This document shows positions 40,122 to 53,225 of a DNA stretch of 64,000 nt, in pieces. A program made the position numbers and the translations under genes. Position 1 is the stretch's first letter. Every line of letters begins with the position of its first letter. The notes below the pieces were generated by a model. The model saw only the letters and a program-made list of their open reading frames with translations. It was not told where the DNA came from and did not search any database. Origin of the DNA: Amblyornis subalaris (Eukaryota; Chordata; Aves; Passeriformes; Ptilonorhynchidae); assembly GCA_018881555.1 (NCBI GenBank), contig JACAXG010000091.1, positions 2,700,194 to 2,764,193 of the forward strand, written 5' to 3'.

Positions 40122-42804
40122 TCATAGGTCGCTGCTGCAGTCACGGCACAGGATCTCATCGTTGTCGGGGATGAAGCCTTTCCCCACCAGCGAGGTGCTG
40201 CAGCGGGCGCAGTTGAAGCAGTTGTGGTGCCAGTGACGGTCCTCAAAGGAGACGTATTTGCCACCGCCAAAGCCTGCGGGAGGAACAGAGTGCAGTGTCA
40301 GAGTCTCTGGGGAAACTGGGCTGAGCTTCCTGCACAGATCGAGCCCTGGCCTGCTCATCTCCAGGTCAGGTCTTCGCACGCAGCGCTGGTGGTGGCACCC
40401 AAAACACCTCCCAGGATCAAATACATCCGAAACGCAAATCTCCNCTCTTGTGGGGGAAGAGCACCAAAATCACTTCAGAGCAGACTTTGCAAGGTTGACA
40501 TATTTGGACCAGAATTACCATTTTCTGCCCTAGGAGGAGCAGAGAATGGAGCTGCACCATCACAGTGGACGAAGGAGGACAGTGCTACTGGAATCCTGGG
40601 AAGAGCCATCCTGCCACCAGCTCAGGCCCGGGCTCCTGCAGAGGCTCCACAGGAGCTTCCTTTCTCTGCTGGCAGTTATTGGACTGTTGGGCTGTGACCC
40701 TTTTCTCCCCAGGACTGCAACAAACTGATAAGGACCAGAGGGGAAGTGGGTGCCTGGGAGCTGCCCTCAGCCAGAATCATCCTCTGAGTCACCAGCTGAT
40801 TCACAGCTTCTCCTGCCTTCCCAGCAGCAAGAGACTGGGAGCTGCAAGAAGAAGGTGAAGTGGGGGAGGGCAGGAAGGAGGCCAGACTCTTTCAGGGGGT
40901 TCTGCAGGAGAGGATCCCTTACTTCCTCTGCCTTACCCAGGTACAGCAGGTCCAGACTCCCTTGCACCAGGTACTGCTCTAGCTATGGCTGGAAGTCCCT
41001 GGCTTTCCCTATCTGTGAGCAACCTTTTCACAGGACATGGCAATCAGTATCAAAAAAGGCAAGCTAGAGACATGAGATCATGCTTTGAGGGGTCACTTTG
41101 GAGCCTTTTCCTGTGGGTAGAGGGAATTCCTTCCAGGGGACACAGTTCACCACTTTGAAAGATGCAGACAAAGGGACAGAAGTGGCCCCAGCACCACTGC
41201 ATTGAAGAGCTCCTCCCTCATAGGGTTCCTTGGAGAGCTGCTCTGCTCACCTGTGATGGGCTTTGTGCAGGCACTGCACTTCTTGGCATAGAGGTTCCCA
41301 AAGCACTTGATGCAGTAGGGATTGTCGTCCTGGGAGGTGAACTGCTGCCCAGCCAAGGGGGTCTTGCAGCCCGTGCAGACAAAGCACTCCTTGTGCCAGG
41401 GCTCGTCCCGGTAGGTCACTCCTCCCTTGGTCAGGGTCTGCAGGAAGAGAGCGCATGCTGGTGACACACAGGCACAGGGAAACAGCCCAGCCGGGGTGCT
41501 GGCACCTGAACCCTCCTCTGGTAGGGCTCAGGCGGGAGCAGGGAGTTCCCTGTCCCTGGATCAGAGCTGGGGCTCTGGGCTGTCAGGCCACACATACCTT
41601 TTTGCATCGAGTGCAGCGAGGAGCAAACTTGCTCTCGTAACAGGGGACGCAGTAATAATCCTTCTTGTCTGGGATGAAGGACCGTGACCCAATGGGCTGC
41701 TGGCAGCTGCTGCATATGAAGCAATGCTCGTGCCAGGTCTGTCCGTTGTACTCCAGCTTACGGGAGCCTGCAGAGAGAGCCCGGCAGTGACAGAAGGGAG
41801 CAGCACATGTGCACACAGGGGGCTGGGCCGGATGCACTGCAGTCCTGCACACCTGGCTCTATGCTTCCCCTCCCCGTGGCAGTTCAGGACCATGGGCAGC
41901 TGGAGAGAGGGTCCCAGGCCCACCCCCCGGCCACAAGGGGAGGGCTGCAGGAACACGTCCCCAGCACTGGCACAAAGGCCGTGGCAGAGATGCCTGATGT
42001 AACCTGCATCTGAAGATGGTGCCAAAATAGCCAAGCAAAGAGACATACACCTTTGCCTCAGGCCATCTCCAGAGACGCTCACACACCTTCAGTCATTCTG
42101 TCTCTTCTTGTCAGCACACAGCAGAAAATTCCCAGGAAACCCTTTGTTATCTCCTTCCTCATTCACTTCCCCACGAAAAAGGGGAACAGACAGATGGGGC
42201 TGCTGTGGTGATCACAGCTTGGATCATGCTGTCTTGCTGGACAAGCAAAGGACCCAGCCCTCTCTATGCAGTAACAGTAGGGCAGGAGAGAAGAGACCAA
42301 ACTCCCTTCCATGCTGCTCTCATGCTGGACCTGCAGCCCCCATTGACACCGAGGGACCAGGAACACAGTGCAGTGCTCGAGTCCGCCTGCTCCTACCTGG
42401 CATGACGGTCTTCTCACAGGCGATACATTTGGAGGAGAACTCACTGCAGTAGCAGTCGTTGCACAGCAGCTCCTCGCCCTGGCAGGTGAACGGCTCATCG
42501 GCCAGAGAGCGGTCGCAGCGGAAGCAACGGAAGCAGTGCTCATGGTAATGGCGATCCTCGTAGTACAGCTCCTGGGAGTACAGCCAGGATGAGGAGGGGA
42601 GCAATGGCCCCAGGAACTGACCTGCTTTTCTGCAGGGCCCCTACTCACCCTGCAGTCGTGGCCGATCAGCTCCTTGCACTCGTCGCAGGTGTTGGCGAAG
42701 TGCGCGTCGTAGCAGGGGATGCAGTACGGGCCATTGTCCATCTGGATGTACTTGCGCCCGTACAAGGACTCCTTGCAGTTGTCACAGTCAAAGCACTCTG
42801 TCAT
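40122..42804 (-). CDS. FHL3: FHL3, four and a half LIM domains protein 3, complete
   Basis: FHL3 is a LIM-only adaptor of striated muscle that shuttles between actin structures and the nucleus and modulates transcription factors. Exons: 42804-42649, 42571-42397, 41767-41598, 41437-41251, 40273-40122, with all phases consistent. They total 840 bases, or 279 aa (human 280). It starts MTECFDCDNCKESLYGRKY (the N-terminal half LIM), followed by four LIM domains whose Cys/His ligands are all present, e.g. HYHEHCFRCFRC, TWHEHCFICSSC, PWHKECFVCTGC and HWHHNCFNCARC. GRKYIQ and the gene order favour FHL3. The last residues, CRDCSSDL, look more like the FHL2 end (CPDCGKDI) than the human FHL3 end, but the rest is FHL3-like. 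Confidence 0.96.
42649..42804 (-). CDS. FHL3: FHL3 first coding exon (half LIM and start of LIM1)
   Basis: The ATG at 42804-42802 gives MTECFDCDNC. The exon ends GACTGCAGG|GTGAGT after IGHDCR and joins ELYYEDRHYH. The 5' leader in this exon extends to an acceptor near 42830 (CTCAGCAG|GTGAAGGAG), so at least one upstream non-coding exon is expected. Confidence 0.93.
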
Positions 42805-45800
42805 GGTGCCGGTCTGAGGCACTCCTTCACCTGCTGAGATCAGGGCAGGTGTGGGTCAGTATCAGCTTACACTACCTGAGATATCCCCGTGCAACCCTGC
42901 CACCTCCAGAGGGCAGGGACCGGAGTCCCTGCCCTGAGCCAACTGCCGCCATCAGCACAGGGGACAAACCCGCGCTGTGCTCCTGCTCTGGGGCCGCATG
43001 CACTTCCCAAAGAGCCTGCAGACATCAGGGCCAGCAATGAACCTTGCTTCAGGTTTATACTCCAGCTCACAGCTGGAGCACTTCGGCACCACTCAGAAAA
43101 CCCAGACATGTCAGCATGCAGCTAAGCTCCTCACTCTTCACTACCTTCCTGGGAAGTGAAGTGTAAATAAGGACAAAAAGGGAGAAATTTCTTGCGTGAA
43201 AAGTTTTGATTTGGCACCAAGACTATGCACATGCCATGTGGTTGTTTGTCCACTGCCATGTCTGAGCGTCAGGCACCCTGAGGGAGATCTGTCTGCCCAG
43301 CTGCCCTTCGGAGACCCATGCTCAGCCCTCAGCACGGTCCATGGCAGGATTCCTCCCGATGGCTGCGACCTCTGCCTGAGGGGCTGCCAGCAGCTCAAAC
43401 CCTGAAACTTTTCCAGAGCTTTAAAGCAGCTGCTCCAAAGGGAAGCAGGAATTGGACATTCTGCACTGTGCCTGGCTGCAGAGCCTTGTCCCTGCAAACT
43501 GTTCTGCATGTCTTGCTCCAACTACACACACTCTCCAGGGAGAAGCTGTAGGAGCAGGTGGGCATTCCAAGCAGTACAGGTGTTGGTGCTTGGCATGAAG
43601 GAGACCTGACATGTCTCCCTGCCCCTTATCTCCCTCACAGACAACAGGTTTGTGGAACTATTTTGCTTTCTTCAGAGCAGTAAAGCCAGAACAAGAGTAT
43701 CTTCCTCCTGTTTAGTTTAACCTGGTTATTCCTAAACATGGAGTTTTCCACTTGCAAAATCACACCCTTCTTTAACCCAGGTTCCTGTCAAGTATAGACA
43801 AGCCCTCTGAGTTACATTGGAGCCCTCAACTGCAGGGCACCCCCCACTGCCGTGTTCTTCATGAACCCACCCACTTCAGAAAGAGCAATTACAGCTCAAT
43901 CTGCAGTTCAGCATTTAATGTGCAGGGAGCTCCCTGCCAGCCCCTGTGCCCCTTCCCCACCACGGGCCAGGAGGCAGCCTCCAGGGCAGGAGCTGATCCA
44001 GACAGCTCTGACTCATGGCCCTAAGCTCCCCAGGGCTATTCTTGGCCAAGCCACACAGCTCCCAGCTGTTGTCAAGCCTGGTATGTGCCGATAGGACTGC
44101 TGGAGAATAAATCCAGTGTTCCCACATGGCTACGTGACCAACGGAGGGGGAACAAAGTCCCTTTTCAGACACTCGTTACCAGCTGCCGTGCAGGCTGCTG
44201 CCCACTCCGTGCCCTGCAGCGTGGCCGGCCAGCGCGTGTGGCTGCGGCCGCAGGAGCAGCTCCATGGTGTGTCCCTGCGANCAGCACGGGCTGGGGCCAC
44301 CACTGCACCGAGCCTGCCAGCAGCCCTGTGCACTGCCCACAGAACAAGGCAATGTCCAGTCTGTTACTGGAGGCAAGGCAGGCACAGGGTGGTTTGCCAC
44401 AAGGCGCTGAACTGGACCTGCGGTCCCAGCTCTGCCCCAGCTTACACTGGCCCCCCTCGGTGTCCCTCCCCTCTGGGGCACCCCCGAGGTGCTCCCATGA
44501 CCGGGCAGCAGCCCCTGTGCCCCCACACAGCTCCTGGCTGCTTCTCACCCACTGCTGCCTCCTCTGCCACCCCACCTGCCTTCGCTCCCTGAAGCTACCT
44601 AGGACCTTTCTCTCTGGCAAAGAATGACATGAAATTTCCAACCCTGCTCCTCCTCCTAGCCCTGGTGAAGGGAACTTTCCAAGGTGTGTCTGTAATAAAA
44701 GGACCTCTAATGAGCACTCCTGCCGTGGGAGCTAAGGCACCACCAGAGCAGGGAGCTTCCATGTTTTTCAATCGGCTGCACTTAAGCTCTGTGGTCCAGT
44801 AATATGGGCTCAGAAAACACAAAGGAAGAAAAAACAACCTAAATGGAGAAGGCTGGGCTTTTACCAGTGACAGGGACTAAGCTGCCTGAGCACCACTGCC
44901 CCGACCTTGATGCTGTCAGAAGAGGAAGCAAAAAACATAAGCCCTCCCAAGAACGATATACAAAGGAGGACCCTAAAGCAGTGAGCCAGGCTTGCCTCCA
45001 CTTCGAGTAGTTTCTCCCCAAAGTCTCTGCATGCCTGCTGCACACCATGAGCTGAGTGCTGCGGGTGCAGCAGAGCCAGGCCCGGGAGCCTCACGTGGCC
45101 GAGGCCGCACATTGGAGCAGACTTTGCGCTGCCTTTTCCGCAGAACGAGAACAGGCCCAGGAAGTTTGCTCACGGTTATTTGTGTTAGATAAGCTGTTTG
45201 CTCCTTTTGTTCTGGTCTTACATGTACAGCTGGGGAGGGGTGTCAAAGCCTGGGCAGCGCCAAAGCAAACGCAGCATCTTTGTCCCTGAGATGTGGCACT
45301 GTGAGACCAAGCACACCGGGAAGAAGAAGGTGGGACCAAAGAAATGGAATAAAAGAAATAGTACAAAAGTCCACAATTCTAACTGTGATTATAATGATGA
45401 ACCTGGCAATTGCCTCCATTTGTGAAGGAAAGAGGTAGAGTTTTAAAATGCATTAAAAAAATCCTTTAATCAAGGCTCAGATATAGAAGGCATAATATAG
45501 GCCATCGCTGTTTGCTAATGAGCATGTGTTCATCCTCTGCAGCCTGCACCACCCTGTAAACATCAGCTGNGTGTTGGGTGTGCTGGGCTGATGTCAGGAA
45601 CGCCTTCAAATGCTAACCAAGGTGTTGGCCTATAATGATGGGATTGCAGTTGCAAATAGAGTGTTTGCCCACTGCCAGATGGCTGCGGTCTGTGGGGACA
45701 AGGCCTGCTGAAGCAGGTCCCTTGTACACGCGAATGGTGGATCCCATGGATGTGGGATATTGCTCAGCTGTCTCGCTAGCTGTTGGAGGGCAAAAATAAA

Positions 45801-48800
45801 CACAGATATATTACTGCCAGCTGCCTACTCTTTCCCTCTGACAGATGTACTTGTGCTCACAGAGCAAAGGAAGTTCAGTTCCTCTCCTGTGCCCATGAAC
45901 AAACAGCTTTGGGAACAAGAGCTTCACTCACAAACAACATTCAAAGTGCTCCAGGATGCAAATCTGATCAGTCTGGAGCAGAGCTCAGAATAGCCTCACA
46001 TATGGGAAAGGTCAGCAATTTGTCAAGGACACACAGCAAAGTCCACTTTCTAATTAGAGAGTAACATGCACCCAACACCACCCTGGTGTCATTGTCCGCA
46101 GCCGATGGCTTAGCAACAGCCCCAGGAGATCATTACATTAATTTTAGCACCGATGAACCGGAGATTTGTTATGCAAAGGAGGCAGTACAGACAGTCCAGG
46201 GCCCAATCNACACAATCACTGAAGATTAACTGGCCTTTTGAGATGGTTCCTCCTACAACGAACTCCTTCAGCACGAAGTCTTGTGTGTGTGGTGAACCTA
46301 TAACCCCATGTAACTTCACACCAGTTTGTTGTTTGTTGTCAGGTCACAACCAGCTGCTTCACAGAGTCATCCTAGAGCAACCCACGGGGCTATTCCTAGG
46401 GAAACACTTCATCTTTCCAGGACACAGGAAGAGACCTGCTTTTGACTGTCTGTCAGGTCCCTGCCTATTCTTACCTCCCNGGGGCTGCTTGAGCACGAAT
46501 ACAAGCAGTTGCAGTTCACACCTAAACAGACATGCAGAAGAGAAAGCACGACCTCACTGAGGCAGGCACGTATTCCCCATGTAAGGATGAAACTCTCCAG
46601 GGACATGGCTTTGAAAGACGGTCCTCAAAGCACTCCAGGGTCAGCAGAGGAGAAGAACACTTTTTGTTCCTGTTGGCTTTTCAGAACCATTATGGGTCCT
46701 GGAATCTGCATGAAATTGTTTCTGCCTGCTGCTGACCCTAAAAGGGAAACCAGCTGCTTGCTCTAAGGAGCAGCTCCAGCCTCTCCGTTACGCTGAAAGT
46801 GTTTTCATTCCACGTTTCCTGACACCACTTCTGTGGATCTGCACAGGGTCACTATGNACCCTGGTCCCGGGCTGGCCCTGCCAGCCTGGGTTCTTGGTGG
46901 GCAGGGGGCAAGCTCCCTGGGGTGCTGTGTTTCTCCATACTTCCTCACACTGCTGCCTGCCTGTACCCTGTCACTCCGTTCCCAAACCCACCAGCACTGT
47001 TGCGGACCTGGCGCAGTGGGAAGAGCATCCCCGGGGCTGGGGGCAGCTGGGCAGAGGTCCCAGCGTTCCTTCAGGGTGACCCAGCCTGCACGGGGCACCC
47101 TGGGAGCCGTGTTGCATCAAGCCTTCACTCGCCTGCTTGCAGCACCCGTGAGTCACTTCCTGCCCTCAGCTCTNGCCTCCAAGCTGCCTTCCAGCCTCAG
47201 CCTCCCCTGAGACAGCTCTGAAATCTTAAGTAGGAAGAGGGGCTCCAGTGTGGCAAAGAGTAGAGTCCTTGGAGGGACCATCAGCACAGCCACAGGCCTC
47301 ACANGGCAGCTTCCGCATCACCTGCACAACCAGAGGATGCTGCAGGTCATTCCTCCAACACAAGAGGAAAATTTGGTTCTCACAGCTGGCCTCGCAGGCA
47401 GGAGATAGGTGGATCAGCTGGGTGTGTGGCCACGGCCTCCCTGCACCGCTGGGGTGTTGTGCTTATGTGTGTGCATACACCAAGCTCTGCTGAGCGAGCT
47501 GTGCCGCAGCCTCTTCCCCAAGCACGGCCGGGACACCCTCCTGCCCAGAGCAGCCATGGGCTGCTCAGGGCTGTGCAGCAGACTGAGCAAAACGCCTGGC
47601 AGCACNGTAAGGGAACATCCTGCTTTTCAAATAAAATAGCTGCTGTCAGAAGCACCCTTGCTCAGTAAGCTAGGCAGCTTCCTGAAAGTGCCCACAACTT
47701 TGTGAGGAAGAAGCAGCAGAATCTGTTAAAGCATCTGACAAGCCACAAGACCTAAATTGTTGCATGGTTTTAATACAGTCTTAGAATGACAAAATAAGGG
47801 TTTCCTGTTGTTCAGAAGGGATTTCTGAGGCACCTCGTCCAAAGAACAAAACCACATCAGAGACTGCTCCTGACAGCTCTGCATATAGATAAAGGATAGT
47901 GCCAAAAACACACCTGTCCCACAAATGTCTGGTCTTACTCTTAAACCAAGAAAATCACACCTGCTGCCAGCCCCCAGCCTGCCCAGAGGTGCCTGCAGGA
48001 AACACTACACTGTTTGCACAGCCGTGATGGAGACATCACACCTGGTCCAAGGTGGGCAAGGGCAAATGGCCACCCTGCTGGGCTGGACTCGTGGGGTCCC
48101 AGCAGCACAGGCAGTGGCACAAGAGACAATTCAGCCCTTCTTCTGGACTCGCTTTCATTAAGGAAAGCTAATTCTACCGGGGTCTGAGAAAGAAGCTGAA
48201 GAGTCCCTACTATGCAACCATAAAATTAAAAACTCTGCCTAGGAACAAAGGAGGAAGTGGTTTCAGTGTTAAAAATTTATTACTAAACACCTGTAGCGGT
48301 TAATTAACTATTTCAGGTTGTGAACAATATCCTGGCCCTTCAGAGGCATAGCTAACAGCAGTAAAACTGTTTGGGGACATGCAGAGCAGGCAGCCTGTGT
48401 CATTCTGCTGACATTAAAATGGAATGTTTGCTCAAGAGATCAGCTGTTAATCTTACTCAAAATGAGCACAAAGTAAGCAAATTCTGTGCACTCAACAGGA
48501 AGTCAGGAATTGAAACCATTTGGGCAGTTTGGATCCATCCCATTCAAACAGGCCATTGATTAATGGAGGAAATCTGAGAGCAGAGGAGCAAGATAGGAAC
48601 ACACCAGCTCAACACAGACCCTTCTGCCAGGTAGTTAAGAAACCCATGGCTTAAAAACATGCCAGGAGAGATTCTGGCTTGTCTCTGAGGAGGCTTCAGA
48701 GGAAAGTGAGACAGCCTGGCCCAAGCTCCACACGGCAGGCACCTTTCCTGCCACGTGCCAGTGTCCAAGCAGGGGATGTTGGCAGCCAGGCACAGCTACC

Positions 48801-51800
48801 GCCGAGGCTGGGGACTGGCTGAGGGCAGCAGCTGCACACATGGTCACGGTGGCCATAAGAGGAAGAAAGATGCTGAAGCCAAGTTTCAGGGCATGTAACT
48901 GATCACAGGAGCTTCAGTGTGATCAGAGGTGCAGGAGCCGCGCTCTAGGGAAAGGACTGCTCCTGTCAGTTCTTAAAAAAGGAGCAAGAAACAGGTGTGC
49001 AATTGCTCGCAATACGCCTGTTGTGAGCATGTTACAATCTAGCAGTGAAAGTTTAGTTTTGGACTGATTTGGTTTATGCCCATGTAACCCACAGCCATAT
49101 AAATACCTCACTGCTTATAACGAACCCAGGACTCCTGGCAATAGTGTTTCAAAATCTCTTTGCCCTACAAAATAAAGGTCATATGCAGTACAACAGAATT
49201 CAAACATGAAAGCGTGACAGGAAATGACTAACTGCACACTGAGGCCAAGGTACCTTCATCTTGGATCAGCTCAGCACACAAGAATCTTGCTACTCAAACA
49301 GACATCACAGCCTATATGCAGAAAAAATAATCTGACTGCTCCAGTTGCCAGTTCTTGGGGCCCGTGCATCTCAGCGTAGATATTACTGAAAAATAATGTA
49401 ATTCCACTCTATTTCCCTGAAGTTCTCTCACAACTGAATCCTTAGTTTGCAGTTTTCCTTCCCTTAGAGGCAGCTGCTTTTTAAATCGAGGATGAAGCCG
49501 TTCTTATTTCTGAGTTGATACATGATTTCAGTTAGTGTTTACAAAGCTCTTTCCAGTCCGGAATAAAAGGTACTTATGAGATGATACTTCTGTTTTGCCC
49601 AGAAAGGCAATCAAGGAACTGCCTCAAACATCGGAGGCAGCCCTAGTGAACGTGTTTTGTGCTCACGTGCTGAAAACCAACCTGTACAGTCTGAGCCCAG
49701 TCCCCTATTCCCTGTCTCCCCAGCAAGCCTGAAAGCTCTTTTGCTGATTAAGGCTCTGCTCAGCTTCATGGTTTTTTTTTCAATAAACAAAGCAACTTTG
49801 ACTTACAGTAGCAGGAAAAGACACATGTCCCAGACATGCTTTATTTAATGCATGCCTATTACTTAAAGGGCAGAGTGAATTTTTTCACCAAATTTGGTCA
49901 AAATATTCCCTCTTCCGATTTGATTCTTTGTCTCCCAAACAAGAATATTTGCAGTTGTTTTCTTGTATATAAGCAGATCTATTGATGGAGAGAGGTAATG
50001 TGCATCGGAGCCCTGGCAGTTTTGTGCCTTTTGGGGCTCTCCAAAATCTGCAGAGGGAAGACAGAGCCAGGAAGGTGACAGGAGACNCTGCAGTGACATT
50101 TGTGCACACCCTCTCCCGCAGCCTGACCACTAACTGAGCCTCTCCACCTGCGCTGGCTCTTTGCCCAAGGAATATGGACAGTCTCCCTATAAAGTGCTTT
50201 TTACAGCTGCTGGTATCCCTTGCAAGCAAAGGCAATGCCAGCCCTGCAGCCCACAGCATGCGAGCAGCTTCTAAATCTGGGGGAGGACTGAATTCTGGCA
50301 AAGAAAAATTGTCTCATGTTACCACCCCGGGAAGGGCTTGACGGTGCTCCGAAACAAAAACTAGGATCGTTTGTTGCCTGGGAGATGTTGTGTGTGCCAG
50401 CTGCAACCCTCCCGAAACAAGACAGAGCTGTCAAGGGCAGCACAGCCAAGGAAAGTGCAGAACGGGGACAGATGGGATCGTTGAGAGGGGAACAGAACAT
50501 CTTCTAGCCGCTGCCTTNCCAGCGTAGAAGTGAAACAAGTTTCTTTCTGTGGCTGAAGAGTTNTCTGCCAGGTGATCTGGTCAGCAGGTGTCATTTACTT
50601 TCACGATACAGAGCTGGTTATCTTCAAACCACTCTCACTGCCACCTTTAAAAATTACTCTTAAGTACTGCACAATTTAAATAATAGAAGCCATCAGCTGC
50701 AATTGTCACATATTTCACATAAAATCTCTACAAAATAACTCCCTGCAAGTACTAAAAAGAAATCTGGAAGATACAACATGTACTCCTNTTTCTGCCGGGC
50801 AGAGATAGTTTTTGGTGGCACCCATGGACAGGAAAACCNTGCCACATCCAAAAGACTATGTGGAAACAGCCATTTTAAGGGACACAAATGCTCACAAAAN
50901 GTATGAATGCCTTTATATCACACAGCTACACGTGGAGTTGCCAACACCCTTGCCCCTGCCCTCTGGACGTGTCTATCTCAGAACTAGAGCTGCTGCTGGC
51001 AGGCAGCTCAGTAAACACGTGGACTGACTATGCCTAAAAACTCAGAGGAAAAACTGTTCCTTTACAGAAAAAAAATCCCACATGAACAGAAAGGAAGTAA
51101 GATCAGAGAGTNCCTGATCCAGGTCTGTGGCTCCTTTACAGAACCTCTTTCTCTCATTCCAATCTGAGATTTACAAGGAAAACTAGATGAAACACATCTC
51201 GCACAGGTTAAAAAGGAACCAAAAGACCAGAATTTTCACTAAGAGAGGCTCCTCTCTCGGAGACTTTCAACTAAAGACCAAGAGCAGCTGCTGTCTGAGC
51301 CCTTGAAGCAGCAGATGTAAAGCAATGCCCCATTTCTTTGCTGCAGGGAAGGTGCTCTANGCTTGTTCAGCGATGGAAGCAGCAGCAACCTGTGCTCTGA
51401 CTAGCNGGAAAAACTTCCCAAAGCTGTTTGCGTGTTCAGACAGCCTGAGGACCAGGGGCTTCACTGCAATGAGACACCACCAGTGCCAACAACCCTCCCC
51501 CTGTTCTCGAACTGATCAGAACAAAAATGCTCCATTTACAAGCTATTTGTCCCAAAGTGGCAAACCCCGGAAACAAAAGCTCAGCCCAGTTCTGTTACCT
51601 TGCATTGCTGAACGCGACAGAGCAGCGCAAAACCAGCCGTGCCAGGGGGCTCCTCCAGGCCCCCACCCCACAGTCAGCTACAGCAGGTGCCACCAGCCAG
51701 AGACTCTCACGAGTAAATCATCACTTCACTAGCAAACACTCAAGTGCTTGTCCAGGAACAAAAGCAGTCACATCATAAACCGAGGGTGACATCAGCACAG

Positions 51801-53205
51801 GGATTGCATTTCCTACAGGGCTTCAAATGTCATTACTTGTGACTAGAAATTGGACACTTGCAATAAAAGTTACTCTAAATTTTCATAAGAGACATAATTC
51901 CAATTTTGTGTAGACATGTTTCACTTCCAAAGCCTTTCTATTGCTCAATGTCATGAGGACAGAAATAAAAAANAGGGAATAAGCAAAACTCCTAACATAA
52001 AGTGAAAAACTATGAACATCATTATTAGCCTGACTTACCAAGTCAGGTACTAACAAGGTGAGCAGCANGTCTCTGGATTGTCACTGGACAAGGTCAGTAT
52101 GGCCCAAACAGTGTGATCTACTTGGGGCTCTGTTATTAAAGATCTCTGCATTGCCCTCTTCTATTCTTATTCAAAGTTCTGCTCTGCATCTTCTTCTAAA
52201 ATTAAAACTCAAAGCTCTTAAGGACCTGAAAGCATTATTTCATCATTCTGTAGTTAAGCTGCTGTTTCACACAGCATGAAGCACAACACAGTCTGTGCAC
52301 CTTCAGCAACCTGACNTGCAGTTATGATTTCCCACACTCAGCTCTCTGGGCTCTCCAACAGCAACACATCCAAGACTTCTACACATGCACATTGGGCCAG
52401 ATTTAATCTTAAAGTGAGTTATATGGTGTTTGGACAGGGTTGAGAAGTAGCAGAAATAAAACTTCTCTTGGCTGAGGTACATGCAACACACTGTGTACTT
52501 TTTGCTATTAATGACTCTAAGTGAGTACCACTACTAGTGTATGTATTCCAGAATGTTCCGAGTTAGGCATGACTGCAATTTTCTTGATATGAAGTGTTCA
52601 CTGAGTTAAAGGGAGCCACTGAAATGCCTTTAAATTTAAATGCTGACTTTTCTATTTGAAAATGTCCATATGCCGAGGAAAGAGGCAGATAAGAATAAAT
52701 AATCCACATTTAAGGACACAAACTAATGATTAGTTTCTTTACCTGGGAAGCAGTTTAGCTCCCTGACTCTTTACTGCCAATAACACAAACATATGTGATG
52801 ATCCAGTGCAAGACCATTAATGCAAAAGTCCTCAGTTACCACAGAGCTGACATCTCATACCTCTTATTGGATTGTGGCTTCCTCAATTCCCTAACAGCTG
52901 TCACTAGCAAAAACATTATTTACCCTTGTAATACCTGCAGGGCAGGGAGTAATGTTATCTCTCTCCTGGGATTTGCACCTCAGAGGGTTCTGGCACAAGG
53001 CAAGGCCTGTAGAACTAAAAATGGAACCAAGATCCAAGTTCCATCCTTCTCCTCCTTGCGAGGTGCAGCGCAGATCCCCGTCAGTGGAAACTGTGACACC
53101 CACTAACGCGTGTTACGGACCTGCGCCTGGGGACTGCACAACCTGAACGCTGTGAGAAGCAGGAGAAAAGGGAGGAAGGGAAAGAAGCGAGGGACATGCT
53201 CTTTA

Positions 53206-53225
53206 AGGTCCCTTCTAACCCTATA
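53206..53225 (+). mobile_element. Short CR1-like 3' remnant
   Basis: The motif TTTAAGGTCCCTTCTAACCC resembles the 3' end of CR1 elements in sense orientation. Only about 20 bases match clearly, so this is weak. Confidence 0.35.

Noticed and set aside
46990..47060. Segment with a loose tRNA-like look
   Set aside because: No consistent cloverleaf or A/B box pair could be found by eye.
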